Shown piece by piece: positions 23,723-35,075 of a DNA stretch of 64,000 nucleotides. Made by a program: the position numbers and the translations under genes. The notes beneath the pieces are model-generated. The model was given only the letters and a program-made list of their open reading frames with translations. It did no database searches and was not told where the DNA came from. Source of the stretch: Morchella semilibera. Its lineage: Eukaryota > Ascomycota > Pezizomycetes > Pezizales > Morchellaceae. The DNA lies in contig WBVU01000012.1 of assembly GCA_009192285.1 (NCBI GenBank), positions 806,001-870,000 of the forward strand, in the 5' to 3' direction. Position 1 is the stretch's first letter; every line of letters starts with the position of its first letter.

Positions 23723-26700
23723 AGATTTCTGAGGGGAGGGAGGTTTCATAAAAATTTGTTCCTTTGGGCTTTTTATTTTTCATACTCTTCCCTACTTTTT
23801 CTTCTCTTTCTGCTAATTTAGTTTCATAAGTTGAAATTTACTCAATTCATCCATGTTATACCGGCTACTGCCATATTCATCACAAAAAGGAAGTCGAATC
23901 CTTTTACGAGGACAGGCTGGTCTCACTCAATCTGGGAATATTGAAGTCTCAACACCTAGTTGATGGCCATATACATATATCCTAATCAAAAGGGTATTCG
24001 TGAGATTTGCTTTCATCAGCAAGGAATCATGGTCTCTTACCATTCGATAAGACTGTCTCAGCTTTACCACCATGGCACTAAAGCGGAAGTATTAGAGGCA
24101 CCGGGACGGAAATATTGAGATACAGCAACATTCGTTACATTCCATTATCCCGTAGAATTATAGCCAGGTGGGTGGAAAATATGTAGGTTCCAGTCAAATG
24201 TTCCACACCCTGCGGTCAACAGCGGACTGTTCGTAGGGATGGACACGAGACAACCCCACTTTAGTCCTAGTGATGACCGAACACGCACCTGAAATACATG
24301 TATGCAGCAAGCTAGCAGCTAGGTAAGATCAGGGGTATCCGAAAGGAACATTGGGCGGGGTTATATGGATCCAGGAGGCAACTAGCCGTGGCACGCACTG
24401 TTTCGTGCCCATACCTTGATGTTCGCCGTAGGGCGGGTACACGCACAGGCTTAAATAGAGGCTAAGCTTTTGCTGGAGTACAAAGCAGGGTTCAGATAGA
24501 ACACTCAAGCTATGGCCTCCAAAACTGCAGCCGTACATATGGGACATATGGATCGGAACCCACTATAGTGCTGACATTTAATTGTCGAGGCATCTCTTAT
24601 TTGGGGCGGGCTTTGTTTGAGGATACCCACCTGGGAGGATATTGAGTATCTGTCCGGCTAGAGAAATTGATTAGCCAGGTCAAGCTCCAAGGCCGGATAT
24701 TAGATAATCCATTCGAGAAATCGATCAAAAAGGTCAGCCGCCAGGAATTTCCTAAACCCTCAGGATGTTTTGCTTTCTAAAACACACATTCCTGTCCCGT
24801 CCCGCCTTCTCAGAGTTGCGCACGTTCACTCCCTCCATTCCAATTCCTCATCTGGTGGCTCTACATTCCTCGTTCCCAGCCATATCAGCCACTCCAGCAA
24901 CATAACCACTAAAAAGGTTTCTAAATCTCCTCCCTCTCCCTATCCTTTCACTATCACCATCATCAAGACTATCGACCTCGTCTTCTAGACATTACTACAT
25001 AGGACTCTGACCTCCCCCCCCCCCCCCCGCCTCAACCACAAGTTGATATCACGGCACCACATCTATCTATAAACCTACCATACCGACTCTTCAATTGCGA
25101 GTTATAGAGGGCAATGACCACGCTCATACGACCACCAAGAAGAAAACCACTCGGTCCCAGACCCATGCCTGGAAAGCCAGCGCCATACTGGTCCGCGCTG
25201 CCGTTGTTTATGCGCCCGAGATGTCCCAGGCTACCAGATACCAACAAAGGCGCGATCGTTGCTCCCATGAAGTGATTTAGCGGTTCGTTCTCTACTGTGG
25301 AGAGGGGTGGGAGAGGGGTGGAGTTGGGGGAGGGTTATATCCAAGAGGCCCTCTACGGTAGATTGGAGGGTAGATCGATGGAGTGAAGAAGATTTTAGCT
25401 GATATATAACTTTAATAATATGTTTTTGTTTCCTTGGGGCGGGGTGGGGGGGGGGGGGCGACTCTCTTATGGTTGGTTTACCTTACAACCTCTCTTCTAT
25501 GGAGTTTTGTTGTTTTTGCTGTTTGGGAAGCCGCACCGAGTCTTGCACATTTCTGGCTATGATGGGTATACTCTCTTGCAATGCATATATACATCGGTTA
25601 GCAAGACTGGGATGATTTGGGACTTAAAGAGCCACCGTTATACATGCTCTTCAAGCTTTCTTTGAGTTCGATGAAGACTTTGAGTTCGATGCGATCTTTC
25701 TTTGGGTTCGACCAGGTTGCTAATTTATCATCGTTCTTATAAATAAACATAAATAACCCAATGAAGAGAGAAAGATTCATCTACTCCAGACGTTTGATAT
25801 TATAATGAGAATCAGGTTAGGTCGGTTCTATTGAAATATCGTGTGAGAAACGGCTCCAAGTGGGATCTCGTGAGGCCAAAAGAAAAGTTTCTAAGCTGCT
25901 GTCCCCCTAGAACCTTTATCTAGGGGAATTATCCTATCTGTGGCAGTTGCTCTTCCCCACACCCTGGGTGGGGTGGATTGCCTGTACTAGCAACCCAACT
26001 CGAGAAAATGAAGAGTTAGACCCATTTGAGAAACGAGGCTCTTGAAGTGATAGAAGAATCTTTTGTTTCAGGGCAGGAGAGCGCTCACTCATCATTGGGC
26101 CGGGAAGCATAAGGTTAGTAGAAAATCAGACATAGATCGCCCAGCTGAAATGACAACGATGGTGTACGGCAAGGGTTCAGGTGAGACAAGAAGGAGATCT
26201 GAATGCTGTCACCCATACTTGCATATCTAGCCCTAGGCACTAGGCTTTGTTGGGTTTGACAGGTGTCGCTTAAAAGCTTGATCTTTTAGTGTTGGTATAT
26301 ACCCAAGTAACGTACTTGGTATCCCGCACACACAGCACAGCATACATAGCACAGCATGCATAGCACAGCATAGCTTCGTTAACAGACCCAATTGGTATCT
26401 CTTTTAGTGATGTAGTCCAATTAAACGCAATATCCTATCCAAATGTTTACCTGTCACCACCTCCAACATCGCACCGTATGGGCTGTGAGCGAGACTAAGC
26501 ACAGCATACATCCACAGCGCAGTATAGCATAATACAACACAATCATAGCATGTGGCTATATGGTATAGTATACAGTGAACAGGAAACTATCCGTAGGGAC
26601 AGACACGGGGCTACATGTGGCTGAGTATCTGAACCGCAAGCTGCCTTGTCAAGCACGGCATCATGGTCGCTCATCATGCAGGAGAGTACCAGTAGTATCA

Positions 26701-27699
26701 CACCCTATCACTGCTACACTCTTTGTCTCACTCTTGTCTATAGTAATAAGTTTGCGTTTCTTGAGGACCTGTTCACAACTATAGTTGGTCCCGTGCATTT
26801 TCTACCTAATGCTCGCTACTACGATATCGATAATTGAGAATAGGGGAACGAAAGCAAAATCACACAAGTGCACTGCTCACTGCAGAATCTCAAATGAAAA
26901 CTGCATAAAGAAAAACAACGTTGCAATATGGTCCGCACTTCTTCGGGTGAAGACTATAATCCGATTATAACTAACTACAACACCTGCACAGGACTAATAA
27001 ACACTTGGTAATCGACTGTTTTTTTATATATCAGCCAACTGCTGTTAAATATGACTTTAACCTTGAACCCAGAAATAAGAATTTCCCGATATTACAAACA
27101 TTAAAGTCTCATAATTATTTGTATATCACGACACTGCATGCACATCTTTAGGACTGGTTTTCGACCATACCCACTGGATCTTACAACCAGCTCCCCAGAA
27201 GATTCATACACTTCGACCCGTCTCCCATCTCTGTGCTTAGGAAAAGGTTTAGTGTCAAGGATATAAGTAGAAAGATCATTTAGGTGGGGGGATCATTCTG
27301 CAAATTATCTAAAGGTGCGGGTCATCTAGTCGAAGTCATTTAATTGGGGGCCTTATTCTTCAAGAGTCGTTTATTGGGTTTGTTGAATCACGAGTTATGT
27401 AGAGACATTCATGGGTCTTTTTATGCCATCTTTAACCCCAAAGCACATTTAGAAAAACTCACAAGCAAAAGCAGTATAATATGAGTAACTAATTAACAAA
27501 TAAACAAGCAAACAAGATTGTCACTATTCCAGGAACAGTTCAAATCATAAAATATCACTCGCGCGCTTAAGCAGGGTGCTGGCGAAGACCACCAAATCCC
27601 AGCACAAACTTCCATGTAGACCTCCAGCACACGAAACAGCTCTTATACTTCCCTATTAATGCAACCGAAAAGCTATTAGCTTCTCAACGCCGAAATGCT
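23723..27699. other. 4-kb intergenic region
   Basis: Mostly decayed AT-richer sequence. About 24750-25290 is C-rich with a C run at 25015-25028 and several short overlapping frames on both strands (for example a 53-residue plus-strand frame from about 25115); it could be a leader plus a small gene, but nothing decides strand or frame. About 25660-25710 repeats CTTTGAGTTCGATG. About 26330-26540 is a minisatellite of AGCACAGCATACAT-like units. About 27275-27370 holds two similar 60-base blocks (TCATTTAGGTGGGGGG and TCATTTAATTGGGGG). One TACATGTA lies at 24295. Confidence 0.5.
26325..26550. repeat. Minisatellite of AGCACAGCATACAT-like units
   Basis: Four consecutive units at about 26334-26380 (CACAGCACAGCATACAT, AGCACAGCATGCAT, AGCACAGCATAG), and related diverged units again near 26497-26535. 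Confidence 0.55.
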
Positions 27700-28015
27700 C
27701 TAAACCGATCCTCCATCCCTCTTATCCTGCCCATAGGACACCGCAAAGCACACAGCCACCAGAATTACAACCAGCATCATCACCGCCCTCATTAGTATCC
27801 CCTGTACCACAGGCCATAACACCACCTTCGGGAACCCCCACTGAAAGTCATGGGCCTAGCAGCCTCGGCATTGCCCTCTTGACTTGGCGAAACCCGAGCA
27901 CGATTCACCGCTCCGGTACACGCATCAAGCGCGCGCTCGGGGTGTCACTGTTTATCCAAGCTTCGTAGCGGGCTCGCATTGAGGGGCGGATGTCACTAGC
28001 AGTAGGGGTTGGCAT
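27700..28015 (-). CDS. Probable small single-pass membrane protein, 83 aa (two exons)
   Basis: Exon 1 is 27920-28015 and exon 2 is 27700-27855, with a 64-base intron (donor GTACCG, acceptor TGCTAG). The joined frame has 83 codons. The first about 47 residues are soluble and charged (MPTPTASDIRPSMRARYEAW). A strongly hydrophobic segment follows at about residues 54-74 (LMRAVMMLVVILVAVCFAV), then a short charged tail SYGQDKRDGGSV. The C-terminal position of the hydrophobic segment suggests a tail-anchored or single-pass protein. A long C/A-rich leader (ACAACTTCAAAACTAATATC) precedes the ATG. The donor is not the commonest type and no clear branch site is seen, so the splice is a prediction. No family recognised. 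Confidence 0.5.
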
Positions 28016-29680
28016 TGATTCTCGTCTAGATATTAGTTTTGAAGTTGTTGATGGGTCAGTTGGGAGCGAGGACTTGGGGGTTGTTTATGTATACGGGCGT
28101 GAGGTGTTGAATAATTATTGTTTTGAAAGCCGATACTTTGGAAATCGACTCTTGAAAGTTTGCTGTGTTATTGGTTATAGGAAACACCCACATGGTGACA
28201 ATGACGCTTCCTTCACACACGAGTTGATGACACGGTTAAAGTTTGGGCAGAAACTCCAATTTTTCTGTTTATTTCCCGTTGTCTAGTACGAGCGGTAGGA
28301 GGTGAATGTTTCTTTTGCGGGAACCTGTATAGGTATATTACAAGTAGGTACATCTACATGTATACAAGATCTGGGGGTGGTGATAGCAACGAAACAAGTC
28401 ATACCAGGCGCGAGAAAGAACACCATATCAGTGAATGAATAAATAGAATAATACATACCCATACAGACTGACAGCAGAGTAAAGGCCTTGAAGTGGGTGG
28501 AACTCGCCCAATAACAAGTCCTGGATATATTCTTTTGTGCCGTCCAATAGATTAATACCAGCCGCCGACCTGAGGAGGCGATGGTAGTCGGTCCCGCTCG
28601 ATCCCACGCACAAGTAAGTCGAGTGAGACGCCGCCGCCGCGCAGGGAAACAAATAAACATATGGTGGGCTCAATAATTGGTTTTCCAGGATATCACATGT
28701 GCGAATTGGCTTGTTGTTGCGTTAACTGAGTGCGCACCACTACTCTGCATGCGCATGCCACTTCATGCAATGGCCCCTTGTTGTTTACATGTAGGTATGA
28801 GGCTCGAGGTTCAGAGAAGCCTTCTCATTACATGTAATCCGTGTGCGTGACACGTATCATAGAGTAGTAGGTATCACAAAGGTCGAGCCTGTGTTGCCAA
28901 GATAAAACCTACAAAGTTCGAGCCTGCGACACTGCCAACCAACCCGGTATGTCTTGGCGCTCTCAACGCCATGAGCATGCATATATTGTTAGTCTTTTTT
29001 TCCCTCTCTGTGAGTAGGGAACAGGTTCAATGGGGTTGATTTTAAGGATAACGTGAGAAACATATACATTTAGCTACTTAGTTAAGTAGATACATGTCTA
29101 ATATAGTTGATGGTCGCGATGCTATGATAATTAGAATATATTACTTTATGGCTATCTGTATATTTCATTAACCAATGTCAAGATACCTTACTAGAGATAT
29201 ACGTGTATGTCAAGAGTACATACATGTATGTAGATAGGAGCAAGTGCCAAGGTAAGAACAATAGACAGTACCAGAAAGGGGGATGTAGATACCATCGACA
29301 CCACAGTATCGTGCACAACTTCCGAATCAAATTAGAATTTCAGCCATTACACTGTAGCAATGCTATAGCAATACCGCAGTAGCATGGTATTCTGGCAGAT
29401 AAATTACTGGATACACCCGCTTTTTTTTGGTACTGTACCTACTTAGCTGTACGCGCATGTGTGTAAACTAAAACTTTGATCATGGCAAGCATAAAACGTA
29501 GGTTGATGTCCTTTGATCACATCTGTGTGTCTTGGCGCTAGCTGGTATATATTCAGAGCCATCTGCCCACTATATTTCGAGAGGGTTTTTCGAAATTTTA
29601 CTAACGTCTCCCTACTACCAACACAACGAACCGAAAATAACTGACCTATCAGATACGCATATCGACAAGAAACTGCAACC
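28016..29680. other. Intergenic region between a minus-strand and a plus-strand gene
   Basis: Presumed leader and promoter of the gene starting at 28015, then the promoter of the zinc-finger gene at 29681. TACATGTA octamers lie at 28355, 28786, 28829 and 29221. Frames at 28283-28673 on the minus strand can be joined by a GTATGT...CAG intron, but without a convincing start or domain, so no gene is called. Confidence 0.45.
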
Positions 29681-30386
29681 ATGTCTCAACAACTGGATGA
29701 TTTGTGCTTTTTATATGATCACCTGCATCATGCAAGGTGATAACTATTTTTTTTGACGCTAATGGGTTTTCATGCACGCGTGTACATTACATAGTCAAAT
29801 CTATGGGCAAGCGACTAATGAGGTCACCCTTGCTACCGCCAATGGGCAAGAATTCCCCCTTCCTCTACCCCCCCTCACACCAGAACCCCAATATCCTATC
29901 GCAGACCCTGCCCGGGAGATCCCAGCACAGGACGTTCCTGCAGCTATACGTCCAGTTGCAGGGCTCAACGACTGCCTGGGTCATTGCAACGGAAACTTTG
30001 AGTATATCCTTCCCAAACCCTCTATCATTACTAGGATAAGCATCTAACCTCTGTCTCTCAGCGGCCCGCACGAGTGTACCTGGGAGGATAAAAAGCTCAC
30101 CATATTATGCACCACGTGCAACAAAACCTTCAAGCGGAAGAGTGACTTCAACCGTCACTCCAAAAGGGTCCATAACAGGACTTTGCATCATTGCCCGTTC
30201 CCGGGCTGCAACCGCACCTTCACCCGTCCCGACAATATCATCCCTCACCGTAGAAGCATCCACGGAGAGGCCATCGAGGAGAAAAGGGTGGCGCCCCCTG
30301 GGAGCAGAGTTAGAGCCCGCGCTCGTGCTGCGGCGGATGGCGGAGTCGGTGTCCAGGGAGGAAATATCGGCCCGGTTGAGCAGTAG
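29681..30386 (+). CDS. C2H2 zinc-finger protein, 195 aa (three exons); upstream member of a tandem pair
   Basis: Exons are 29681-29736, 29795-30001 and 30062-30386. The introns are 58 and 60 bases: the first has donor GTGATA and a GACGCTAATG branch region, the second has donor GTATAT and CTAAC before CTCTCAG. Joining rebuilds the protein from MSQQLDDLC to two C2H2 fingers: C104-x2-C107-x12-H120-x4-H125 and C132-x4-C137-x12-H150-x4-H155, preceded by DGPHEC. Residues 40-70 are Pro-rich. The tail is Arg/Ala/Gly-rich. It is probably a nuclear DNA- or RNA-binding protein; target unknown. The gene at 31780 has the same start (MSQ), the same two intron phases (both phase 2, the second splitting a GAC codon) and the same finger layout, so the two are tandem duplicates. 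Confidence 0.8.
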
Positions 30387-31779
30387 GCTGGTAGACGTCA
30401 GGATCGGCTGGCGTAGGTGTAGTAGTTTGGTTAGGAGCAGAGGATGGTATATGTAGTGCTCTCGTCTTGTCGTGGTGTGGGAGATGATATATGAGGTCGA
30501 AATGTCTTTCTCATTCGAGATTTCTCCTTTTTTGTTTTTATGTCGCCTTGTCAGGTTTCTCTATGTCTGTTAATTCTACGCATTCGATCTCGGGTTGAGT
30601 TTTATTGGGCTTCATGGTGAAAGTTTAGCGTTCATGAGTCAGGTGAAAGACAGTAGGGCAGTCATACGAATGCAGTCCAATCCAGTAAATATCCGCCCTT
30701 CTTCACTTTACCGGACTAGAGATCACCACCGTAATAGCCTTCAAACCAGCCACCGCCCTCTATACGCAGCCATCACGGCTCTATCCTTACCACATGTAGC
30801 AGTGTATAATCATTCATGTAACTGCACAGGAATTTGCCTGCTTCCTGATGTGCCATGCTGAGTCTTCTCCTACCTTTAGAGGGCAAAACAATTAACAGCG
30901 GGTGGGGATGGTTGTGGGAGTGATAATTCATGAAGAGATGAGTAAGCATGACGCTAACACAGCTTTGCCAAGAATTTGTAGACATGTCCCGTGCCAAGGA
31001 ATCAGTGTCTCAGACGCTGCACTCCCTCAGGCTCCAAGGAACTGAGGAGTTGGAGCCCTGAGACTCTCTGCAGGCCTTCAGGCTCCAAGAAGCTGCATGC
31101 CCTCAGGCTCCAAGGAGCTGCAACCCCCCAGGCTCCAGGGAAGGTTTCGTGGCATGATCATGCAGGGCAGGCCAACCATTAAAAACGTTTCGATACCGTA
31201 CATACAAGGAACTCGCTATGTAGGTACATACCTTGATGATCGAGTTTTTGCGGTACAGTTATTCTTGGCGTGAAATTAAGTATTATCCCAATTGCGCTGG
31301 AAATCAGAGACTATACTTAATAATTTCACCGCAAGTACATAGCGGGTGTCTGTCTATATGTGAAAACTCTATTTGCATGTACTAGTGTTACTCGTAGTTG
31401 TAGTTGTATTATCAGGAACATAGAGTCCATGTACGTATCCTTAAGCTCTAGATCTCTCCTGCTATCCAGGATTGATAAGACAGTATTAAGAATTATCATG
31501 TCTATCTAGCTTGGACATGAGCTGCGCACTGGCTACATGTACCCAGTATCATAGTTCCTGGGCGGGAGAGTGTGTGTGTGTGGTGTGTGTGTGTGTGGGG
31601 GGGGGGGGGGGGCGTATTCACTATTCAGATTTGAGATATTGTGTTTGTGTGTGAGGAAATATAAAGACTCTCCCTTTCCCCCTCCAACTTCAACGCCTTT
31701 TGCTCGCATTCTACACCGAACCTCTGCTCCTCTATTTCACGCCTTGCTCTTAACAACCAATCCAAACTTTGAACTCCTG
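30387..31779. other. Spacer between the two zinc-finger paralogues
   Basis: Contains the 3' UTR of the first gene, a GC-rich minisatellite at 31018-31140, a GT/G tract at 31569-31612 and one TACATGTA at 31534. No further zinc-finger exon is visible between the paralogues. Confidence 0.5.
31018..31140 (+). repeat. Minisatellite with CCTCAGGCTCCAAGGAGCTG-like units
   Basis: The core CAGGCTCCA recurs at about 31025, 31078, 31100 and 31128, with CAAGGAGCTGCA-type spacers. It is more GC-rich than its surroundings. Confidence 0.6.
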
Positions 31780-32702
31780 ATGTCTCAAAATATAACACCT
31801 GATCCATGCACCTGCAGAAACCTGCAGCTGCAGGGTGGGTGAGTATTTTTTTTTGACGCTAATGCGAGTTTCCAGGCTACAACTTTGGTCTTCACGGCAA
31901 CCCATCAACTGCTCCTGCTATGACCAATTATGGGATACCGAGGGTGACCACCAAGGCGTCGAAGGGTGGCCCTTCGTTTCTAAAGAGGAACTCCGCCGCT
32001 ATTTCGCTAATCGCGATGCCGCATTGGCCCCGAAAAACACCAACAGTATGGAGGAGCCGCAGTCGGACCCTGCGCACACCCCGATCCCCAGAGTAGAACT
32101 GGATATATTCGGCCGTGTATGGGGCACGGCGCGGGGACTTGATGATTCTTATCGCCGAAACCCGCTGTGTACGAAGGGCGGTTGGTGCTTTCTTTACAAG
32201 AGGTCTAAAGAGTAAGCCGTACCCCCAGACTCATCTCTCACGTAATCTAACACCTGGCAGCTCCCCTCATTCATGCGACAAGACGGGAAGAATCACGTGT
32301 AAAAAGGATGCAGCTGCCTGTAACTTTACATGCTCGGACGTCGACAAGTTCAAGATACATTCTAAAAGACGCTGCGGGAGCTTCCCTTGCACGGTCCCGG
32401 GCTGCAAACGAGTTGCAGAAAAGGCTTTTACCCGCAAAGATAACCTCACCCAGCATATCAGAAAAGTCCACAAGAGGTTCATCCCTCGTGTCGAAGTTAG
32501 ATTCTCCGCCCCTGGTAGAACTCATAGACGCGTCATCGACGAACACCCACAAGATCCAAGGCTGGGAACATTTCAGCTGGCAGCGGTGCCCTCTGGGATT
32601 GTAAATGGTGAAGATGCATCTGCTGAGGCAAGCGGATACAATGGCGGCGAGAGTTCTGTCGCATTCGAAAGGGTTGAGGAAGAGGAATACCAGTTGGAGT
32701 AG
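31780..32702 (+). CDS. C2H2 zinc-finger protein, 278 aa (three exons); downstream member of a tandem pair
   Basis: Exons are 31780-31838, 31876-32211 and 32261-32702. The introns are 37 bases (donor GTGAGT, TTTCCAG acceptor, GACGCTAATG branch region) and 49 bases (donor GTAAGC, AATCTAAC branch, GGCAG acceptor). Both split codons at the same phases as in the paralogue at 29681, and the second again yields GAC (Asp) before the S/G-P-H-x-C start of the finger region. The first finger is degenerate (CNFTCSDVDKFKIHSKRRC, the last His replaced by Cys). The second is canonical-like (CTVPGC...H-x4-H, with a 15-residue spacer before KDNLTQHIRKVH). The middle exon is unlike its paralogue apart from position, so it has diverged or been replaced. 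The tail is acidic (FERVEEEEYQLE). Probably a nuclear nucleic-acid-binding protein. Confidence 0.8.
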
Positions 32703-34475
32703 GCTATTTTCAGGCGTGTTTATTTCGATGCGGCGCTCATATCCTATACTCTCTTTCCCTTTGTTCTTTTATTTGCTTGCCCCCCCCCCACTTACTACAC
32801 TCTCTTCCCGCGTGCCCATTAAGTTTCCAGGTATACTTACAGGAGCGGGTCTTGGCTTCTCTATGTATTGTTATCAGTCATTCCTTTCTTTTTTTTCTTT
32901 TGTTTTAGCCGCTCTTTTATTTTTCCTTCTTTGTCGACCAAATAAATTTTTTTAAAACCCCACTGTCAACCAGACCAAATGTACAACGAAAAGGTCCATA
33001 TAATCAACAATACCGGGCAGGTCTGGGGCTGGTAAGAAGTGCCTAATGCCATCATATCAAGCGGAGCTGAGAAAGCATGTCTCGTTGCCAAGCCGGGGAT
33101 AAGCCATCCCGAGTGATATTTCATGTTTGTTATAATAGATGGAATTAAGTAAGTTTTTATGGAAGATCTATTGTCTGATAAGAGATACCAAGAGTAAAGC
33201 CACAATAAATTTATAAGCCTGAGGGGGGATCAGCATTTTACTGACAGACCAAGGGGATCGACACAACTTCTATATGGCCATAAGTGCATGGTCATATTAC
33301 AGCCCAAGACATATGCTGGTAGATGTCATCCATAGCCTCAACCCCCCTATAGCCGCTCGCAGCCTCGAAATAACTCACCATATAAACCAACCGCGGTGGC
33401 GCTCAATACCAATCAATATCCAGTCCAGCAAGACTACTCAACGCTGCAACAAGATACGGCGGTCCACCGAATAACCAACCCACCCATGGGCACTTCCAAC
33501 TTGGATCCAAACATCCGCGCTTCTCGACACCTACATGCTGGTCCTCCCTAATCTTTACCCCAGGGTCTCCTACAAGCAAGCCAAGCCACGACGGCCGCCA
33601 GGACCAGAGGATTAACGGGCCGGCAGAGCTCTGGGGTCAATCCCCAACCCGTAAGTGTAGTGAGAGGGGTTGTCTGGGTGTTTTTAAGGTGGTTTGGTCT
33701 GCAGGCTCTCTGGTATGTATGCGTTCAACCAGCATTGATGGCTCGTTGAGTTGGTATTTGGTGTTATCTATTTTAAAGCCACATTCCACCCCGGCCAGCT
33801 AAGTCCTTCTGGCCTCGATATAAATATGTATAAGAGGTGACCGCCGATATAACTACATCATACACGAATTAAGCTCTGCCACCCGCCGGTGGATGCCGCC
33901 TAGAATGAACAACCATTACTCCTGATTCACACCTACTACCACGCCCAAATTTAGTGGAATGGAATAAGAGGTGGCGCACAACTGTGTAGTAATTATATCC
34001 TTTGCTTTCTTTTAGAGGGGGTCTTATAATAGTACTGCTATAAAATTTGCGCTAGTATTCGTGTTCAATGGCAGAAAATACATATCTACAGCCCTAAAAA
34101 AAAGAGGGAATGGGTAGAACGAGCCCTAGCAGGCAGCAACAACAAGCTAAACGCTGAGTAGCAAGAAGATATAGCTAAATAGTGTTTTTCAATACACAGA
34201 ACTCTAGACGAACGCCGCGTCTAATAGTGATACCCGAGCCAGGCTGTCTACTACTGACAAACAAGCTCAAGGAGAGAAGAAAGAAAAAAGAAAAAAGGCA
34301 TGGCAATAAGCGGAATAAAGAAAGAAAGGAAGAAAGAGATTTGAGAACTAAACTCCTGAAGGAAGCAATTACTAATATTGCACCTAGGAACCTACGCTAG
34401 AAATTATCATCTAGCTAGCTAGTTAAAGAGAAGAAAAGGGAGAAGAAAAAAAAACAACCCTTTTTCGTATATCAC
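32703..34475. other. 1.8-kb intergenic region, no convincing gene
   Basis: T-rich 3' flank of the zinc-finger gene, then AT-rich DNA. A small ATG frame at 33274-33474 (66 codons) and a Lys/Arg-rich frame at 34182-34400 have no domain. A C-rich stretch at about 33475-33655 ending in GTAAGTG is open in several frames, and no gene could be decided. Confidence 0.45.
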
Positions 34476-35075
34476 CTACCCACCACTAACAATCCTCTTC
34501 CCAAAATTAGCCCTCGCCCTCCTACCCTCCCCTTGCCACGACCTTCTCTCACCCGCCAACCGCGGCACCCTCTCCCTCGCCCCCGGCAGCGGCGGAAGCA
34601 GCGGCGTCATATCCACACACACTCCTTTCCCCTTCCCCTGCCCCTGCCCCGGCGGCGGAAGCGGAAGCGGAAGCGGGCGCTCATGACTAGGAAGCGGCGG
34701 AAGCGGCCTCATCCCATTGGCCGCGCTCGGCCGGCGCGCGCCCAGGGCAGCCTCCCCGGGGAGCGGAGGCAGCGGGCGCTCGTGCGTCGGGAATGCGGTT
34801 GCGCGCGGCGAAGGCGGGTCCTCGGGCGATGGTGGCAGCGGCCTTTCGCCGGGTCTCCACGGCGTGGGTATTGATGGCAGGTCTTTGTCTGCGGAGCGCG
34901 GGGGGGTGTCTGGCTCGTTTGGGGTGGGTGGGAGGGTGGTTGCGGACCACGCACGTAGGGCGGGGGGAGGATCGAGAGGCGGGTGGGGTAGGCGGGGGGT
35001 GTGTCGGCGTCGCTGTCGCGGGGTGGGGGAGGGACGGTAGGAGGGGGGGCGTGGGGAGAACGGGGGTGGCATCAT
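34476..35075 (-). CDS. Proline-rich disordered protein with RPLPPLP repeats, about 199 aa
   Basis: The frame encodes an Arg/Pro-rich product with a recurring motif: ERPLPPSP, ERPLPPLP, MRPLPPLP and ERPLPLPLPPP, plus DLPSIPTPWRPG and MTPLLPPLP. Such Pro-rich class I/II-like motifs are typical ligands of SH3 domains, so a role as a cytoskeletal or signalling scaffold is possible (inference). That the repeat motif is kept in one frame argues that this frame, not the overlapping ones, is the coding one. A TAG lies directly before the ATGATG start; it could be a CTAG splice acceptor, in which case an upstream exon (35090-35376 is open in another frame) would add an N terminus. The local GC content is much higher than that of neighbouring DNA. 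Confidence 0.5.
   Translation of the reverse strand: MMPPPFSPRPPSYRPSPTPRQRRRHTPRLPHPPLDPPPALRAWSATTLPPTPNEPDTPPRSADKDLPSIPTPWRPGERPLPPSPEDPPSPRATAFPTHERPLPPLPGEAALGARRPSAANGMRPLPPLPSHERPLPLPLPPPGQGQGKGKGVCVDMTPLLPPLPGARERVPRLAGERRSWQGEGRRARANFGKRIVSGG

Noticed and set aside
24764-25290. C-rich stretch with several short frames on both strands
   Set aside because: Looks like a leader or small gene, but no strand, frame or splice pattern is favoured and no domain appears.
27990-28286. 98-codon plus-strand frame
   Set aside because: Lies over the leader and start of the predicted minus-strand membrane-protein gene; no domain, and the minus strand has better leader and exon features. Could be revisited with RNA data.
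28283-28673. Two minus-strand frames joinable by a GTATGT...CCCCCAG intron
   Set aside because: No ATG in the leading frame and no recognisable domain; a chance arrangement is likely.
34182-34400. Lys/Arg-rich frame recalling a transposase tail
   Set aside because: Composition alone drives the resemblance (AAG/GAA tracts); no transposase motif nearby.
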